Assembly (NCBI GenBank): GCA_013396995.1
Contig: VWZP01003807.1
Location: 496,001 to 560,000, forward strand
Reading direction: 5' to 3'
Length of the DNA: 64,000 bases
Source of the DNA: Dicaeum eximium
Taxonomy: Eukaryota; Chordata; Aves; Passeriformes; Dicaeidae
Part shown: one piece after another, positions 12,101 to 23,790 of the stretch
How the letters are laid out: each line of letters opens with the position of its first letter
Position numbering within the stretch: position 1 is the first letter of the stretch
The notes under the pieces: model-generated
The model's database searches: none
Seen by the model: the letters and a program-made list of their open reading frames with translations, nothing else
What the model was told of the DNA's origin: nothing
Program-made: the position numbers and the translations under genes

Positions 12101-12624
12101 AGCAGTACTCAGTCTCCTCCAGGAAGATCATTTTCTACACCCAAATCAATTTAGACTTGAGTCTGCTTCTGTACCACGGTGAATTGACAGTAATTATTCT
12201 GAAGTCAGGTGTAAAAATAATATGTAAAAGAGATAATGACTCAAAGTATATGATACATTTAAATCTCTTTACTTAATTATCTTGAGGTCAGATTATGCTT
12301 AATTTTCTAGGGTGAGCAGTAATAGAAGGGCAAGAGATAAGTTTACTTTTTCAGGCTTAGCTTCTCTTAATACTACCCATTGGAGCAGTTAGAAATCTCA
12401 GCCTATAGGGTGATGCACAGCTGTATGGCATTAGACTAATCAAGCTGCAAATGAGCACAGACCAATTATCTCGTTCCTCATTCTTGACCTAGGGTCAAAA
12501 CAATTAAAACCAGCTAAGGAGATCTAGGAAATTTATGCAAAATGAATGCCACAGAAAGGCACATCTCATGCTCTGTTATCTCCCAACTTGCTGCTGTCAT
12601 AACACCCTACATGCATAGAAATTG
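9103..12624. other. Unique AT-rich sequence up to the assembly gap
   Basis: No gene is recognised. There is an A-rich tract at 10355-10406. A less AT-rich segment at about 10780-11050 carries two tandem GATGATGTAAA motifs (10905-10928) and several GTGAGA donor-like sites. The sequence at about 12300-12624 has low simple-repeat content. The 85-codon frame at 10454-10711 is not similar to a family I know. Confidence 0.4.
10355..10406. repeat. T/A-rich low-complexity tract
   Basis: A T10 run, then an A-rich run with AAAC units. No retroposon body is recognisable on either side. Confidence 0.75.
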
Positions 12625-12665
12625 NNNNNNNNNNNNNNNNNNNNNNNNNNNNNNNNNNNNNNNNN
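12625..12665. other. Assembly gap (41 N)
   Basis: Forty-one consecutive undetermined bases. The right edge lies 40 bases from a T26 homopolymer, so the gap probably reflects failure to read through low-complexity DNA. The true gap size cannot be known from this sequence. Confidence 0.99.
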
Positions 12666-12705
12666 TAAAAATTAAATTTTTATTTTTTAGATATTTTTTG
12701 TTTGG

Positions 12706-12800
12706 TTTTTTTTTTTTTTTTTTTTTTTTTTGGTTTGGCTTTGGAGGTTTTTGGGGTTGTGCTGGGTCTTTTTTCTTTTTTGGTTGGTTGGTTGGTTAGT
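12706..12800. repeat. T26 homopolymer and T/G-rich tract with (TTGG)n
   Basis: A run of 26 T at 12706-12731 is followed by T/G-rich sequence and four TTGG units near 12780. Read on the minus strand, this would be an A-rich tail, but no retroposed body is recognisable next to it. The phenylalanine-rich frame across it is an artefact. Confidence 0.9.
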
Positions 12801-13369
12801 TTTTTTGTGATGAGGGTTTAATTAAATAAGTAGTTTATCTCTAATCTATATGCATTTTCCATGGGTTTCTCTCACTTGAACTACATATCTGACTTGTATC
12901 ATAAACTCCATAGCACTAAATTTGCTGAAAGCATTTTGTATCACCTGCAAATTATATGTGTTTTAAATCTCAGCAACCGCTGTGCATTAGCAATGTTTTC
13001 ATGTTTTATTAAAACTCAGCAAAAGTATCTGCTGTCTTGTTCTGTTACTGTGGTAACGAATTCTTAGTACTATAATCAAACTAGTGAAATAAAGAATTTT
13101 AAAAGAGGAAAAGCAGCTTTTACTCCAGAAACATAAAGTTTCAGAGTGGCAAAGCCTTTTTTGGCAATTTCTTTTTTTTTTTCTGAATGTATATAATCTA
13201 GCAATTTTTAATACTGTAATCTAACAAAGATTTCTTTCTATTTTACAAATTTATGGAAACTGCTTCCTTGTTTTGTGACTAACTAATAACTCCCCAAAAA
13301 TGCAATGAAGAGTCAATAGGGATAGGCAAATATGATTGTTGTAGTTTAGGAATGGACATACATAAGTCA
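12801..13369. other. AT-rich unique sequence, nothing recognised
   Basis: No repeat or gene is identified. A short frame at 12861-13067 has no recognisable features. Confidence 0.45.
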
Positions 13370-13660
13370 GGGAATCACGGAATCACAGAATTTATTAGTT
13401 TGGAAAAGAGCTTTGAGATCATTGAGTCCAACCTATGACCTAACACCACTTTATCAAGTAAACCATAGCACTGGGTGTTGTGTCCAGTCTTTTTTTAAAC
13501 ACATCCAGGGATGGTGACTCCACCACCTGCCTTGCCAGCCCATTCCAATGGCCAATCACTATTTCTGCGAAGAATTTTTTTCCCTAATGTTCCACCTAAA
13601 CTACTCTTGGCACAGCTTCAGACTGTGTCCTCTTGTCCTGTCCCTGGTTGCCTGGGAAGG
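13370..13660 (-). mobile_element. CR1 LINE 3' end, minus strand
   Basis: On the plus strand it starts with the complement of the CR1 terminus (GGAATCACGGAATCACAGAA). It runs through 'gagtccaacctatgacc', 'catccagggatggtgactcc', 'ttccaatggccaatcac' and 'tcctcttgtcctgtccctgg'. This is about 290 bases of 3' UTR and the end of the coding region in reverse orientation. It is better preserved than the copy at 7.6 kb. It stops abruptly where a CR1 segment of opposite orientation begins. Confidence 0.95.
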
Positions 13661-13840
13661 GCGTGGGCCCTCCGTGGGATGCTCCCACAAGTGCCAAAGG
13701 AGCTGACAGATGTCATTGCCAGGCCTTTTTCAGTGATCTTCGATTGATCCTGGCAGAAGGAGGAAGTGCCCAAAGACTGGAGGAAAGCAACTCATATTTT
13801 AAAGGAGGACTCAGACCAGATGACCTACAGAGAACCTTTC
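13661..13840 (+). mobile_element. CR1 LINE fragment, N-terminal part of reverse transcriptase
   Basis: The plus-strand frame gives the series GMLPQVPKELTDVIARPF, which follows the CR1 pattern GLHPRVLKELADVIAKPL. After a stop comes a piece matching '…VPEDWRKA…' in the DNA gtgcccaaagactggaggaaagc (13767-13789). This part of ORF2 lies well upstream of the 3' UTR in a full CR1. It abuts the minus-strand CR1 tail directly, so the two pieces were brought together by rearrangement, by twin-priming-like inversion, or by one copy inserting into another. Stops and frameshifts make it non-functional. Confidence 0.88.
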
Positions 13841-16121
13841 CAATTTCAAATATCCTGTAAATCACATTGGTGCTGAGGTTGAGTGGTATATTGCAAATAC
13901 TGTATTTTATAAAGTGCAACTTACACTTATATTGTATTTGTTGCATATTTGGTATCACTCTGCTAAATCAAAGATCTCATGTAATACAAAATATCTTAAA
14001 TTAATTGCATTCCATATTAAATATTATACCTTTCCTATATGGAATATCTAAAATGACCTCATTGAAGAGTATCTGATATCTTGTCATAAAGATCACTAAC
14101 AATACTTAGTACAAGCAGAGACCATTAATTTTACTGTAAATATGAGGTACACAGAAAGTTTGTAGAAGATTTAAATAATTCTTCTTCCATATAGAAGAAT
14201 TAAATACTCAAAGAATGTAAAACAAAATATTTGCTAGTACTGGATTTTATTGTCCTATGATGGGTCTGATATGTACTTTAATCATCAAGATTATATTTCC
14301 TCTACTGTACTTCAACGCTAAGAGAGGCTCTTTGAAGAAGAAACTCCAGAATTTTGCTCTTTTGATCACATTTGATTTTGTTAAATGACAGACAGCTTGA
14401 CTGATCTATGTTTTTATTTCCTATCTAAACTCTCAAAAATACTGAAACAACTGTAGGCTTATAATAACTAATTTCAACTTCTGAATGGGTAATAATTTCA
14501 GAAATCAGCTCCCTTTTATCTCATATTTCATGTCGTTGCTAGAAGCCCAGTGTCATCCACAATTTTTCCAAGATGGATTTAACTGTGGGGAAAATTGATT
14601 GTGGTATGACCCTTTTTTCTTAAATTTACCTCGAATTTTCCAACATTATAAGCTTTAAAATATATGTGGCATATATATTTTAGAGAGAAACTGAACTTTT
14701 GTCAAAACCTATCCTACCTGTTTAGCTTCCAACAACCACAGGGAGGATCATCCACTAGGAGTAATCTAGGCTTCTTGGATATCCAACCCATAAAAGATTT
14801 TAGTTTTTCCTTTTCTTTGATGCAGCATATTACATTTTTTTTTCCCCAGAGCAGTAACAGCATATTTTTCATTTCTTTTTTCCCATGCAATGATATGGCA
14901 TTTAATATATCCATTTAATTTGTATTGATGAATACCTAGTTAAAGTAAATCTATTTTTCAAAGGAAGGTATGGGCATAAACATTGAAAACTATTTCATTA
15001 AGTCAGTGACCTTTATAAAATGAATTCCCGTTGATAAAACTGGATACCACCTAAAGGCAGAAAGAAGGGAAATAGAATTTATATGTGTATTGGTTTTCAA
15101 GATTGATATCCAGGAAGAAAACTAGAGGGACAGCTGACATCAAAAGCATAAGAAAACATCAACAACAGTTCTTCTAGCTCTCAGCACTGTGAAATATACA
15201 TTTTTACTTGATTTTGATTTGAAATAACAGCAAGTTCCAAGTGTCTGGTTGATTTTAATTTAATACCTAGTAATAATGGAGTTTAATGCTGTAATTTTAT
15301 CTAAAAAGTTTTGTATTTATGCAAGCATGAAATTAATGCACTTTCAAACCTCTTTCTTTCAATGAGGGAAATATGTATTAGAGTAAGCCACAGAAAGCAG
15401 CAAGCATGTTAACTATTTTCTTTTTTTACTCCATAATTAAATAGTTTAATTCTCCCAATAATGCCCAATGAATCTGCAGATATTAAGCAGGCTTCTAGCA
15501 GTTTTCCTCCAGATTATCGTCAGAGCCTCCAGGGAAAATAATCATTGCAGTAATGACAACTTTTAAGGTAAACAGTGTTTCTATTAAATCAAAACACCAG
15601 CATTTGGGTAGACTAGAATCTCATTTATTTACATCAATTAAATATGCACCTTAGGACATGCTGGGTCACAGTTGAGTAATGTATTGCATTTTACAGTGTT
15701 TTTAGAAAGAATGAATAATGACAGTGGAAAGGCGGATTCATTAAAGAAAAACAAATTTTGGAGCTGTGCAGGTCTTTATTTAGAAGGAGCTTGTGATATG
15801 AGCTGACAGTTGCTTTGTTTAGACAAGTGTCATAACTTTAGTTCACTGACCAAATTTGCTGAAATCAAATAGGACAATATTTCTGCACACACACTAGGTA
15901 AATGATAGCATCAACAGGATAACAGTTTCAGACTGATTTGGAGCAAAATTCTCAAGTAAATAATCTTCTTTTGAAAGGAATGGCATCATTTGACTTAATC
16001 TAAACTTTTGTCAAAGATGAGCTGCAAACAGGAGGGCTGAAATTCTGTCACCATATCTCTGGGTTTCCTCTTAAATTACAGTTTTATTCTCTAGCCCTAT
16101 CTTGTGCTCCAAATCCTATTT
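13841..16121. other. AT-rich unique sequence, possible conserved stretch at 15360-15860
   Basis: No repeat family or exon is recognised. The stretch at about 15360-15860 lacks simple repeats and known transposons. It contains several TAATTA/ATTAAA-type sites and mixed composition, which is typical of vertebrate conserved non-coding elements, but conservation cannot be seen from one sequence. Confidence 0.35.
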
Positions 16122-17163
16122 ATCCTTGTACTGGGTTTGCATGGCCAGCTTTTGGTAGCCAGGGGCTACAGAAGTGGCTTTTGTGAGAAGTTGTCAGAAA
16201 CTTCCTCTGTGTCCAGCAGAGCCATGTCCAATGTCAGCCAGCTCCAAGACAGACGTGCTGCTGGCCAAGGCTGGGTCAATCAAAAATTGTGGTAATGCCT
16301 CTGTGATAACGTATTTAAGGAAAAAAAAAATATTTTGAAGATGTATTTCTGGCCAGAGAAGAGAGGAGTGAGAATGTAAGATGAACAGCTCTGCAGAAAC
16401 CAAGGTTAGTGGAGAAGGAGAGGGAGGAGGTGCTCCAGGTGCCTGAGCTGACATTCCTCGACAGTACATGGTGAAGACCATAGTGAAGAAGTTTGTTCCC
16501 CCTGTAGCCCATAGAGGACCCCAAGGATGCAGAAATCCACCTGCAGCCTCTGGAGGAGAACCACACTGGAGCAGGTGGATGCCTGAGAAGAGGCTGTGCA
16601 CCCATGGGAAATCCACAGTGGAGGATTTCCTGGCAGAGTCCTGTGCAATTTCACAGTCCTGGCAGAGACCTGCAATCTGTGGTGAGAGGAATTCACACTG
16701 GAGCAGGTTTCCTGGTAGGTCTTCCAACCCTGTGTGGGACCACATAGGAGCAGCCTGTTCTTGAAGGAGCTCACCACATGGAAGAGTCCCACTCTGGAAC
16801 AGGGGAAGGACTCCTCTCCCTCAGCAGTGGCAGAAACATGGAATGAACTGACCATAACCTCCATTCCCCACCTCCCTGCACCAGTGAGAGATAGGAGGTA
16901 GAGCTGAGAAGGACAGAGGGGTGGGGGTAAAGTGTTTTTGAATACTTATTTTACTACTTATTATCCTGCTATGACTTTTTTGGTAATAAATTCAATTAAT
17001 ATCTCTAATTTGAGTCTGTTTTGCCTGTGGCGGTATTTGGTGAATGATCTCTCTCTGTCCTTCAACTCACAAACTCTTCATAATATACTCTCTTTGTCCA
17101 GCTGTGGAGTAGAATGATAGAGAGGCTTTGGTGGGTGTCTAGCATCCAGCCAGGGTCAATCCT
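16122..17163 (+). repeat. 5-bp target-site duplication flanking solo LTR
   Basis: The direct repeat ATCCT occurs at 16122-16126 and again at 17159-17163, exactly outside the TG...CA ends of the LTR. A 5-base duplication is what ERVL-type integrases usually make. It shows that the unit integrated as a whole provirus and later collapsed to one LTR by recombination. Confidence 0.85.
16127..17158 (+). mobile_element. Solo LTR of an avian endogenous retrovirus (ERVL-type)
   Basis: A complete LTR of 1,032 bases, starting TGTACTGGGTTTGC and ending CAGCCAGGGTCA. This start and end are those of a common avian ERVL-like LTR family. A TATA-like GTATTTAAGG lies at 16311-16320 and an AATAAA polyadenylation signal at 16985-16990, so the order U3-R-U5 is plus-oriented. 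The middle section is clearly GC-richer than the surrounding DNA. No gag, pol or env sequence flanks it, so the provirus has been lost by LTR-LTR recombination. The open frames inside it on both strands (the longest 183 codons, 16194-16745, minus) are composition artefacts. Function today is unknown; old LTRs can act as promoters. The exact family name is not assigned. Confidence 0.92.
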
Positions 17164-20100
17164 ACAGTTCTCAAAATCATATTACTGATTTCTTAGACAT
17201 TCAATGACCTATGCTGTGATACCTAATGCAAGTCTGTCTTCTCCTTCCTTTTTCTATAGACAATATTTATTGCTATTCATTGGAGTCCAAACCTGGCTCC
17301 CAGTCTATAATTTTTCCTTGTTACAAATCAGTGTCTTCCTGAAACAGATTATAAATAAACCATTATGGAAAGGTCAGAGACTGAGAAAGGGATTTTAGGA
17401 GTAGCAACAGAATGAAATTAAATGATATTACAAGCTATCTCAATATAAGATTTTCTTGGGATTTTGGTAAAAATGGTAAAATGGTATAGATTTAGAGGAC
17501 AGAATTAAGCCAGCTGTCTTTCCCTGGTAAGAAAGTATCCTGCAAAAATTAGTTGTGATTCTTGCTCCCCCAGTGCTTCAAATAATTCAAAGTCATCCAA
17601 AGCTACCAATGTTCTCAAGGGGAGTTTTCCACCAATAAATTAATTTTTTCCTGTGCCAACACTGTCTGCTATTTAGCACAGTAATTTTCCTTCCTGCTTC
17701 TTTATGCAGACAATGTATTTGTAGGGAGTAGCTGTATTCTGTTGCAGTCACCACTCGGCTTTTTTAGCCAACCCACCCTCTCTCATGACTCCTTTATTCT
17801 GTATGTTACTGTATGCATCAGAGAACAAAGATTTGGCGAAAGGCTTACTTTGGAATAGGGAGGGCTATGACTTTTTGTGCTATGGTGGATTAGGAAGCAG
17901 TACTGATCAATTCTGGCAGTCTGCCATGCTCCCAGGATGCCTAGATTGTCCATGAAGCTCTATGATGCTGGTCTGGGCCACAGAACACTAGAACATTATT
18001 TCTGTTCTACCTTGAATAATATGATACTTTAATTTAAGACTTTTCCATTCTTATAATTCCCCTATTACTGAAAGTACCTTATCGACACTCCTGGTTCACA
18101 ACTGTTCTGCAGTTAACAGTCAATGCAGAATTTTTTTCCTCATAGCTGATCAGAAGGCAGTCTCTAGCAGGCATAATTGCTAAAAGTCATTTATGTCACT
18201 TAAATCTTGGTTTATTTTAAAATATGAAAACATATCATAAATATGTCACAATATTCATGCCGCATTCCCCTGGTCAACACACTGTAGTCATAACCTATTA
18301 TTGAACATGATTTTATTTACACTGCAGAAAATATACCCCAGAATCAAATAATAGTTATTCTTTATAATTTTCCACTGCTTTCTGTTTAGTTTAAGATGCA
18401 CATTGTTGTTTCTTTTCTTTTAATATTTATTATCTCTGTTTACAAAATCATAAAGTTATGTTTCCCAGACAGCAAGATCTCATTAATCTTTAGCATAGAA
18501 AGTTGTCCTTTTTTCAAGAAAGTCTTACTGTTTCTTCCCCTCAATAGGAAGACCTCAGTGAAATATGTTGGCTCTTCTTCCACAAAACTGCAAAAAATAA
18601 GTAAAACAAAAATTAAAGGAGCTAGGATTACGGATGGCTTCATCCTTGTCATATTCTTAGTTTCTTCCTTTGGTTTCTTATGCTGCTTTCAAATCTTTCA
18701 TATCAAAGATAGCAGACAAAATAATCTTTGCTTTGGCTAGTTCAAAAATATTCTCTTTCTCTGGAGGACATTCTACTTCTATCCACAGCAATACAGCCTT
18801 ACAGTTATGTTGGTTGTGCTGCCCCCAAAGCATTGACTATTTGCTGTTTATTTCTGTCTTCCTTGTGTATTAAAGCTTTAGTGTTCTCCTTGCGTTGTCA
18901 AGCTGGACACCACTGCCTCTTTTTCTGATCCTACAGATTGATTTCCTGCTCTTTGAGTGCTTTCCCTTAATGGCTATGTGGGCATACTCTTTCCTCAGAC
19001 CTTTTTATATGAACATCCTAAAAGCCCTACATATGTACTTTCATCTCTAGCAACTGAATGGCAGATAATTAAACTTTAATTAAAAAGAAATCGAGCCATC
19101 AAAGTGTTTATATATCTTCCTTAATGCTAGAAGGGAACCATTGGAATGGTAAATTCCTGGAACAGGCTTAAAGAGGAATTGCCCACATTTGTTTGCTTTT
19201 ACTCTAATCTGATTCAAGAGAGATCAAAAAACTACAGTGTCTCATAAGCTAGACCAAACATTCCTCTGAAATATCCTCCCAAAAGTTATCATAAGATAAA
19301 GAAAACAAATGTACTTTCCTGTGTCTTCCAAAAGAGACCACCTGAAAGTAGCACCTGTTAGGTCATTCTGGTCAGTAAATGAGATGTGCTTTTAAAAAAA
19401 TTCCTTTGCAGGAAGTTGAAAAAAAAAGAAAAAAAAGATGCAGTGAGCAGCAGTGTCAGCTCAGTGATCCCATATGCTTCCTCTTGTCTCTGTGAGTTGA
19501 AGATCCTGGTTAGACTACAATTTGTGCTCCACTGAACTCATCTGAGTCAATTCTACCCTGAAAAGGTAAGCTAGTGAATTGTGACATAATAAGCACATAA
19601 AGAGCACTTCTGGCATCATGGAACAGTGATGTAAAGATCGAGGTTCTAATATCTCAAGTTTTGAACCATATTTTACACTTTTTTATTTCTGATAATGTCT
19701 TCTAATTTTTCTTGTTATTAAATTAACAAAAAAAATATTTTCCATAATTATTTTCTTTAATGAGCCTTAGTCCTCTACAGCCAGACTGTGTTTATACAGG
19801 CCCTTATTTCCTTCCTGCATGGTGTCTGTCTGAGACTCTTGCCAAGATTCTGCCTACAGAGATTCCTCCACATTCTGTCTCTAAATCAAGCAAGTCTTAA
19901 CCTGGCAGAAAAAGCATAAAGTACAGCTCTTGAACTTGAACTGAGCCTTAAAATCAAATTTGTCTGTACCAACCCAGAAACAGCTGTGCAAGAAACTGGT
20001 TTAAACAAGCCTACTGCTGTAACTGCTTTATCCTACATTACATCCTCCATCTGCAGTATAAATCCACTCTCTCTACACATGGTATTGTAAAATCCTTGTC

Positions 20101-20925
20101 CCTAAAATTATATAAGCAAGGAAATATGTCCAAGTCTTTATTATCTGGACAGAAGCATCATACCCGTGAAAGCTTTCTTCAACAGATCATATGAGAATAC
20201 TGAAGAACAATTTAGACCATTAAAATTTTGAAGAAATTACAAATGTCTGCTCCTTGCAAGTCCAGCTTGAAAACACTATATTTGTTATGAAAATCTATAA
20301 CCTGTGTGATTATTTGCAAATAGGACAAAATGTCTTTATCCTTCCACGAAAATTCAAGATGAAACAAAAATGAAATTATAAAATTTATTCAGTTTGATGA
20401 CTAAAGATTTGTAGCTTTTTATATATTTTTCAGATACTTGCAACTTTGTAGACTGTTAATACATAGTTTTAACTTAAAGTATTTTCCTGTCTTTTCCCAT
20501 AGTTTAACAAACCCTTACTACACAATCCTTGAAACTCTGTTTAGTCTTGCCTTTAGTCAAACAAGGACACTTTGTTTTGCAGTATTCATTGTAGACACAA
20601 TAAAGTATAGGGCTAAGAGACCAGAGGGGAGGGCTCCAATGGGGCAGAACCCAGGGGAAAATTATCCACAACTCCTCTTCTAATTGGACAACATTTGATA
20701 GATATACTAATTAACCAACCGTTTAAAAATTGTAGAAATATGGTATATCACGTGTGCATATCACAATATTGGACACTTTGAAGGCTTTCAATTAAAGGCC
20801 CTTCTTTATATTATGATTTTGTTCAGAAATATTTTGTGTTTCATCCTAGGCAACAAGCTAACTAAGTTTGCCAAATCACTTTTTAAAAGTGAGCAGTTTT
20901 TAAAAATCTCCTTCCCTTCCAAATC
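17164..20925. other. AT-rich unique sequence, nothing recognised
   Basis: No CR1, LTR or exon is recognised across 3.7 kb. The longest frame (114 codons, 18396-18740) is hydrophobic, AT-driven and overlaps other frames on both strands. It shows no family resemblance. Confidence 0.4.
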
Positions 20926-21034
20926 TATGTATTATTTTCATTTTTTTATTAATGTATTATTTTCATTTTTTATGTATTATGTATTATTTTCATTTTTTTA
21001 TTGAATTATGTATTATTTTCATTTTTTTATTGAA
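20926..21034. repeat. AT-rich tandem repeat, unit TATGTATTATTTTCATTTTT
   Basis: Four imperfect copies of a 20-35-base unit with the core ATGTATTATTTTCATTTTT start near 20926, 20951, 20976 and 21006. The last two share a TATTGAAT spacer. It is a small AT-rich minisatellite. Confidence 0.92.
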
Positions 21035-21547
21035 TCAGAAAGAAAAAATATCTTACAAATATTTGTACCTTATTCTATGCTTTCGGATATCCTAAAAACT
21101 AATCATAAGAGTTAATTAAAAGAAATCATAGCCTCAACACTTCAGAATAATGAAATGGCTCTAGAAATTAGAAATTGAGCTCGACATGGGCCAAATTCTT
21201 CTCTCTAAAGTAATTTTACCTTAAAAAAATAAACAGAAAAAAACAACACCAAACCAAACAACAACAAAAAACCTATTAGTTTTTAAAATTCCTGAGATCT
21301 TCCACAGATGAAAGCTAGAATTCCAGAATGTAGCAAATCACTATTGTTGCATTACATATTTGATATATCATGGCTTAAAAGGCTTGATTTAATAAACAGG
21401 AACTACTGTTGACAACTTGAAAAATATTTCTCAGATGTTTCTAAAGTCAATTTAATTTTTTTTTTTTAAACCTCACCATTCAGTGTGCCAATTCAGGAAA
21501 ATCTTGTAAGTGAAACAAATAAATAAGCAAGATAAATGAATTAATCC
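21035..21547. other. AT-rich unique sequence
   Basis: It has an A/C-rich low-complexity run near 21225-21275 and a T10 run near 21460. Nothing else is recognised. Confidence 0.45.
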
Positions 21548-22237
21548 TAGGCTGCAACAAAAGGAGCAGGGCTAGGAGGTCAAGGGAGGGGATTCTGCCC
21601 TTCTGCTCCGTTTTTGTGAGACCCCACCTGGGGCACTGCATTCAGCAAGAAATCCTCATCCCAAAAGGACATTGACCTGTTGGAGACTGTCTAGAGGAGG
21701 GCTACAGTGATGATCAGGGGAATGGAACACCTCTCCCATGAAGGCAGGTTGAGATGGCTGGTGTTGTTCAAACTGGAGTAGGGCTTCAGGGAGACCCTAT
21801 AGCAACCCTCCAGGCTTTGGAAAGGTTCTAAAGGAAGTAGAATTGTCCCCCTTTATGAATAGTTGTGATTGAAGGTCTTGAAGATTCCTTATAGAGATTC
21901 CTTCTAGTATCTAAAGGGAGCCTTCAAGAAAGATGCAGACAAACTTTTTAGCAGGACCTGTTGCAACAGAACAGGAAGTATTGGCTTTAAACCAAAAGAA
22001 AGTCAATTTAGATTAGATGTAAAGAAGAAGGTTTTTTCACAATGAAGGTGGTGAAACACTGGAACAGGTTGCCCAGAGTCATGGTAGACTCACAGTCCTT
22101 GGAAACTTTCAAGGTCAAACTGGGTGAGGCTCTGTGCAACCTGATCTCGTTGAAGAAGTCCCTGCTGATTGCGTGGGGGTTGGACTGGATGGCCTTTAAA
22201 GGTCCCTCTCAACCCAAACCTTTCTATGATTCTGTGT
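21548..22237 (+). mobile_element. CR1 LINE, longest 3' copy in the window
   Basis: About 690 bases of plus-strand CR1. Landmarks in order are 'ggagcagggctaggaggtc' near 21571, 'gaccccacctggggcactgc' near 21620, 'aggacattgacctgttgga' near 21666, 'ctagaggagggctacagtgatgatcag' near 21692, the weakly preserved middle, then 'ggtggtgaaacactggaacaggttgcccagag' from 22047, 'ctttcaaggtcaaactgg' near 22105, 'ttggactggatggcctttaaaggtc' near 22180, and the terminus TTTCTATGATTCTGTG at 22222-22237. The copy is 5'-truncated. The insert-like segment 21840-21930 is more diverged than the rest. The short frame at 22042-22275 corresponds to the element's C-terminal coding end (pattern HWNRLP), not a host gene. 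Confidence 0.96.
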
Positions 22238-23790
22238 GCTTATTAGCTACACGTGTATGTGTCTGCATACTATAGTTAAAACATAGGATAATATGGGATC
22301 AGGTTTTTTTTCCCCAAAATACATTCAGATAATGACCTGGATTGTATAGGAACTTGTAACTATTTTTATAGGCATTTATTTTATGGCATCTTAAGCACTT
22401 CCTTTCAGTTTTAGGAAAGAAATACTAATTAGTTTTATTTTATATATTTTTGTGTGTTTTTCACAAAGCTGTATTTGCAGTTTCCTATTCTAGCCTCAAT
22501 TCTTTGACCCTTTCAATATTGCATGACAAGGAGTTGATCAATTACCTTTAAAATTAAAAAAAAAAATTGATACAAAATGTTATGTTATTTCATATTTTGT
22601 GAAATATTTTTCAGAACAAAAAAAATCAAAGCAATTAGTATTTCATTTATTTCTATTTATCAAGAAAGTGTGATGCAATTGAATATGGAATTATGAAAGT
22701 TTTAAAACTCTGCCAAAGAGATATTAAAAAAAAAAGATCTAGTAAAGAGGAAGAGGAAGGCAAATGAACGCAAGCTCATAGTTGCAAAATAAGGTGTATG
22801 ATAAGATCTACAAAAATTTAAGACAAAAATCAGAAGATATGTCTTTAGAGTATAATACTAATTTTTTTATTCACTTTTCAAATTCTAAATTTTATCAGCA
22901 AGAAAGTTGATAGTAGGTCTTAAATATAACAGATCCTGATAAAAATCACAGATAAATTTTCATCATATTGTGGGCAATAATGTGCAGTGTTAAGTAATAA
23001 CCTTAAAATATTCAGAAAACAATACAGATGACTTGTTATATCTCTATTTAGAAGCCTAAAAATTTGATTTCATTAACCATTATAAGGTACTCCAGATTTT
23101 CAGCTCCCATTTCATTCCCTTGGAATTTCCTTGGCATGCTTTGCATTTTCTTTCCTTCAGGACACAGAGACCTACAGCATCTGAAACTTAGTTAATACAT
23201 TCAGAGCACGTCTACAGCTGTGCTTCCGCATTGTGGTCCACCCTATGGGAAAACCCCAAGACCATCCCTAATGTATACATATGATTAGAGAGTTTTTCTG
23301 GCCAGAAGGAAAGATCAGCTCAGCTGCTACAATGCCCACAGCACTGTGGTTTGGGGTTTCTGTTCGTTTTTTTGTTTGGTTGTTTGTTTTTTTTTGGGGG
23401 GGGTGGATTGTTTTTTTGTTTGATTAATTGGGTATTGTTGGTTTTACTTCATTTGTGGTATTTTTTTCTGTTTCAGTTTTAACCTTACTAGCCTTTCCTG
23501 ATCTAAATCAGTCCACTTTAAATAGCTTAGCTCACAAGTTACTCATAATTAATTAGAGGTTTACACATCACTGCAATATAGTGAACTCAGAATGTGAGGC
23601 TACTTTGCACCCTATTTTGTTCTGCCTTACACATTGAAAGCCACATTATGAAGAGTAAATTTTGAGCTTCAGACTGTCTTCCAGAATAGACACTGGTATT
23701 ACACTGTGTATTTGGCATTTACAGAAACAAGGAATATTAAAAAGCATTCCTTGTGTTTCAAAAATATTCACTGAACTCCAACAATACTGC
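22238..23790. other. AT-rich unique sequence with T/G-rich tract
   Basis: A T/G-rich low-complexity run lies at 23350-23432. Otherwise nothing is recognised. Confidence 0.45.
23350..23432. repeat. T/G-rich low-complexity tract with G8
   Basis: Runs of T separated by GTTTG units and a G8 stretch near 23396-23403. It is a strand-asymmetric low-complexity tract. Confidence 0.8.

Noticed and set aside
12625..12799. Open frame running through the N gap
   Set aside because: Undetermined bases and a T26 run produce a meaningless poly-X/poly-F translation.
16194..16745. 183-codon minus-strand open frame, the longest in the window
   Set aside because: It lies wholly inside the solo LTR, runs antisense to it, overlaps two other frames in the same interval, and shows no recognisable domain. 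LTR composition explains it.
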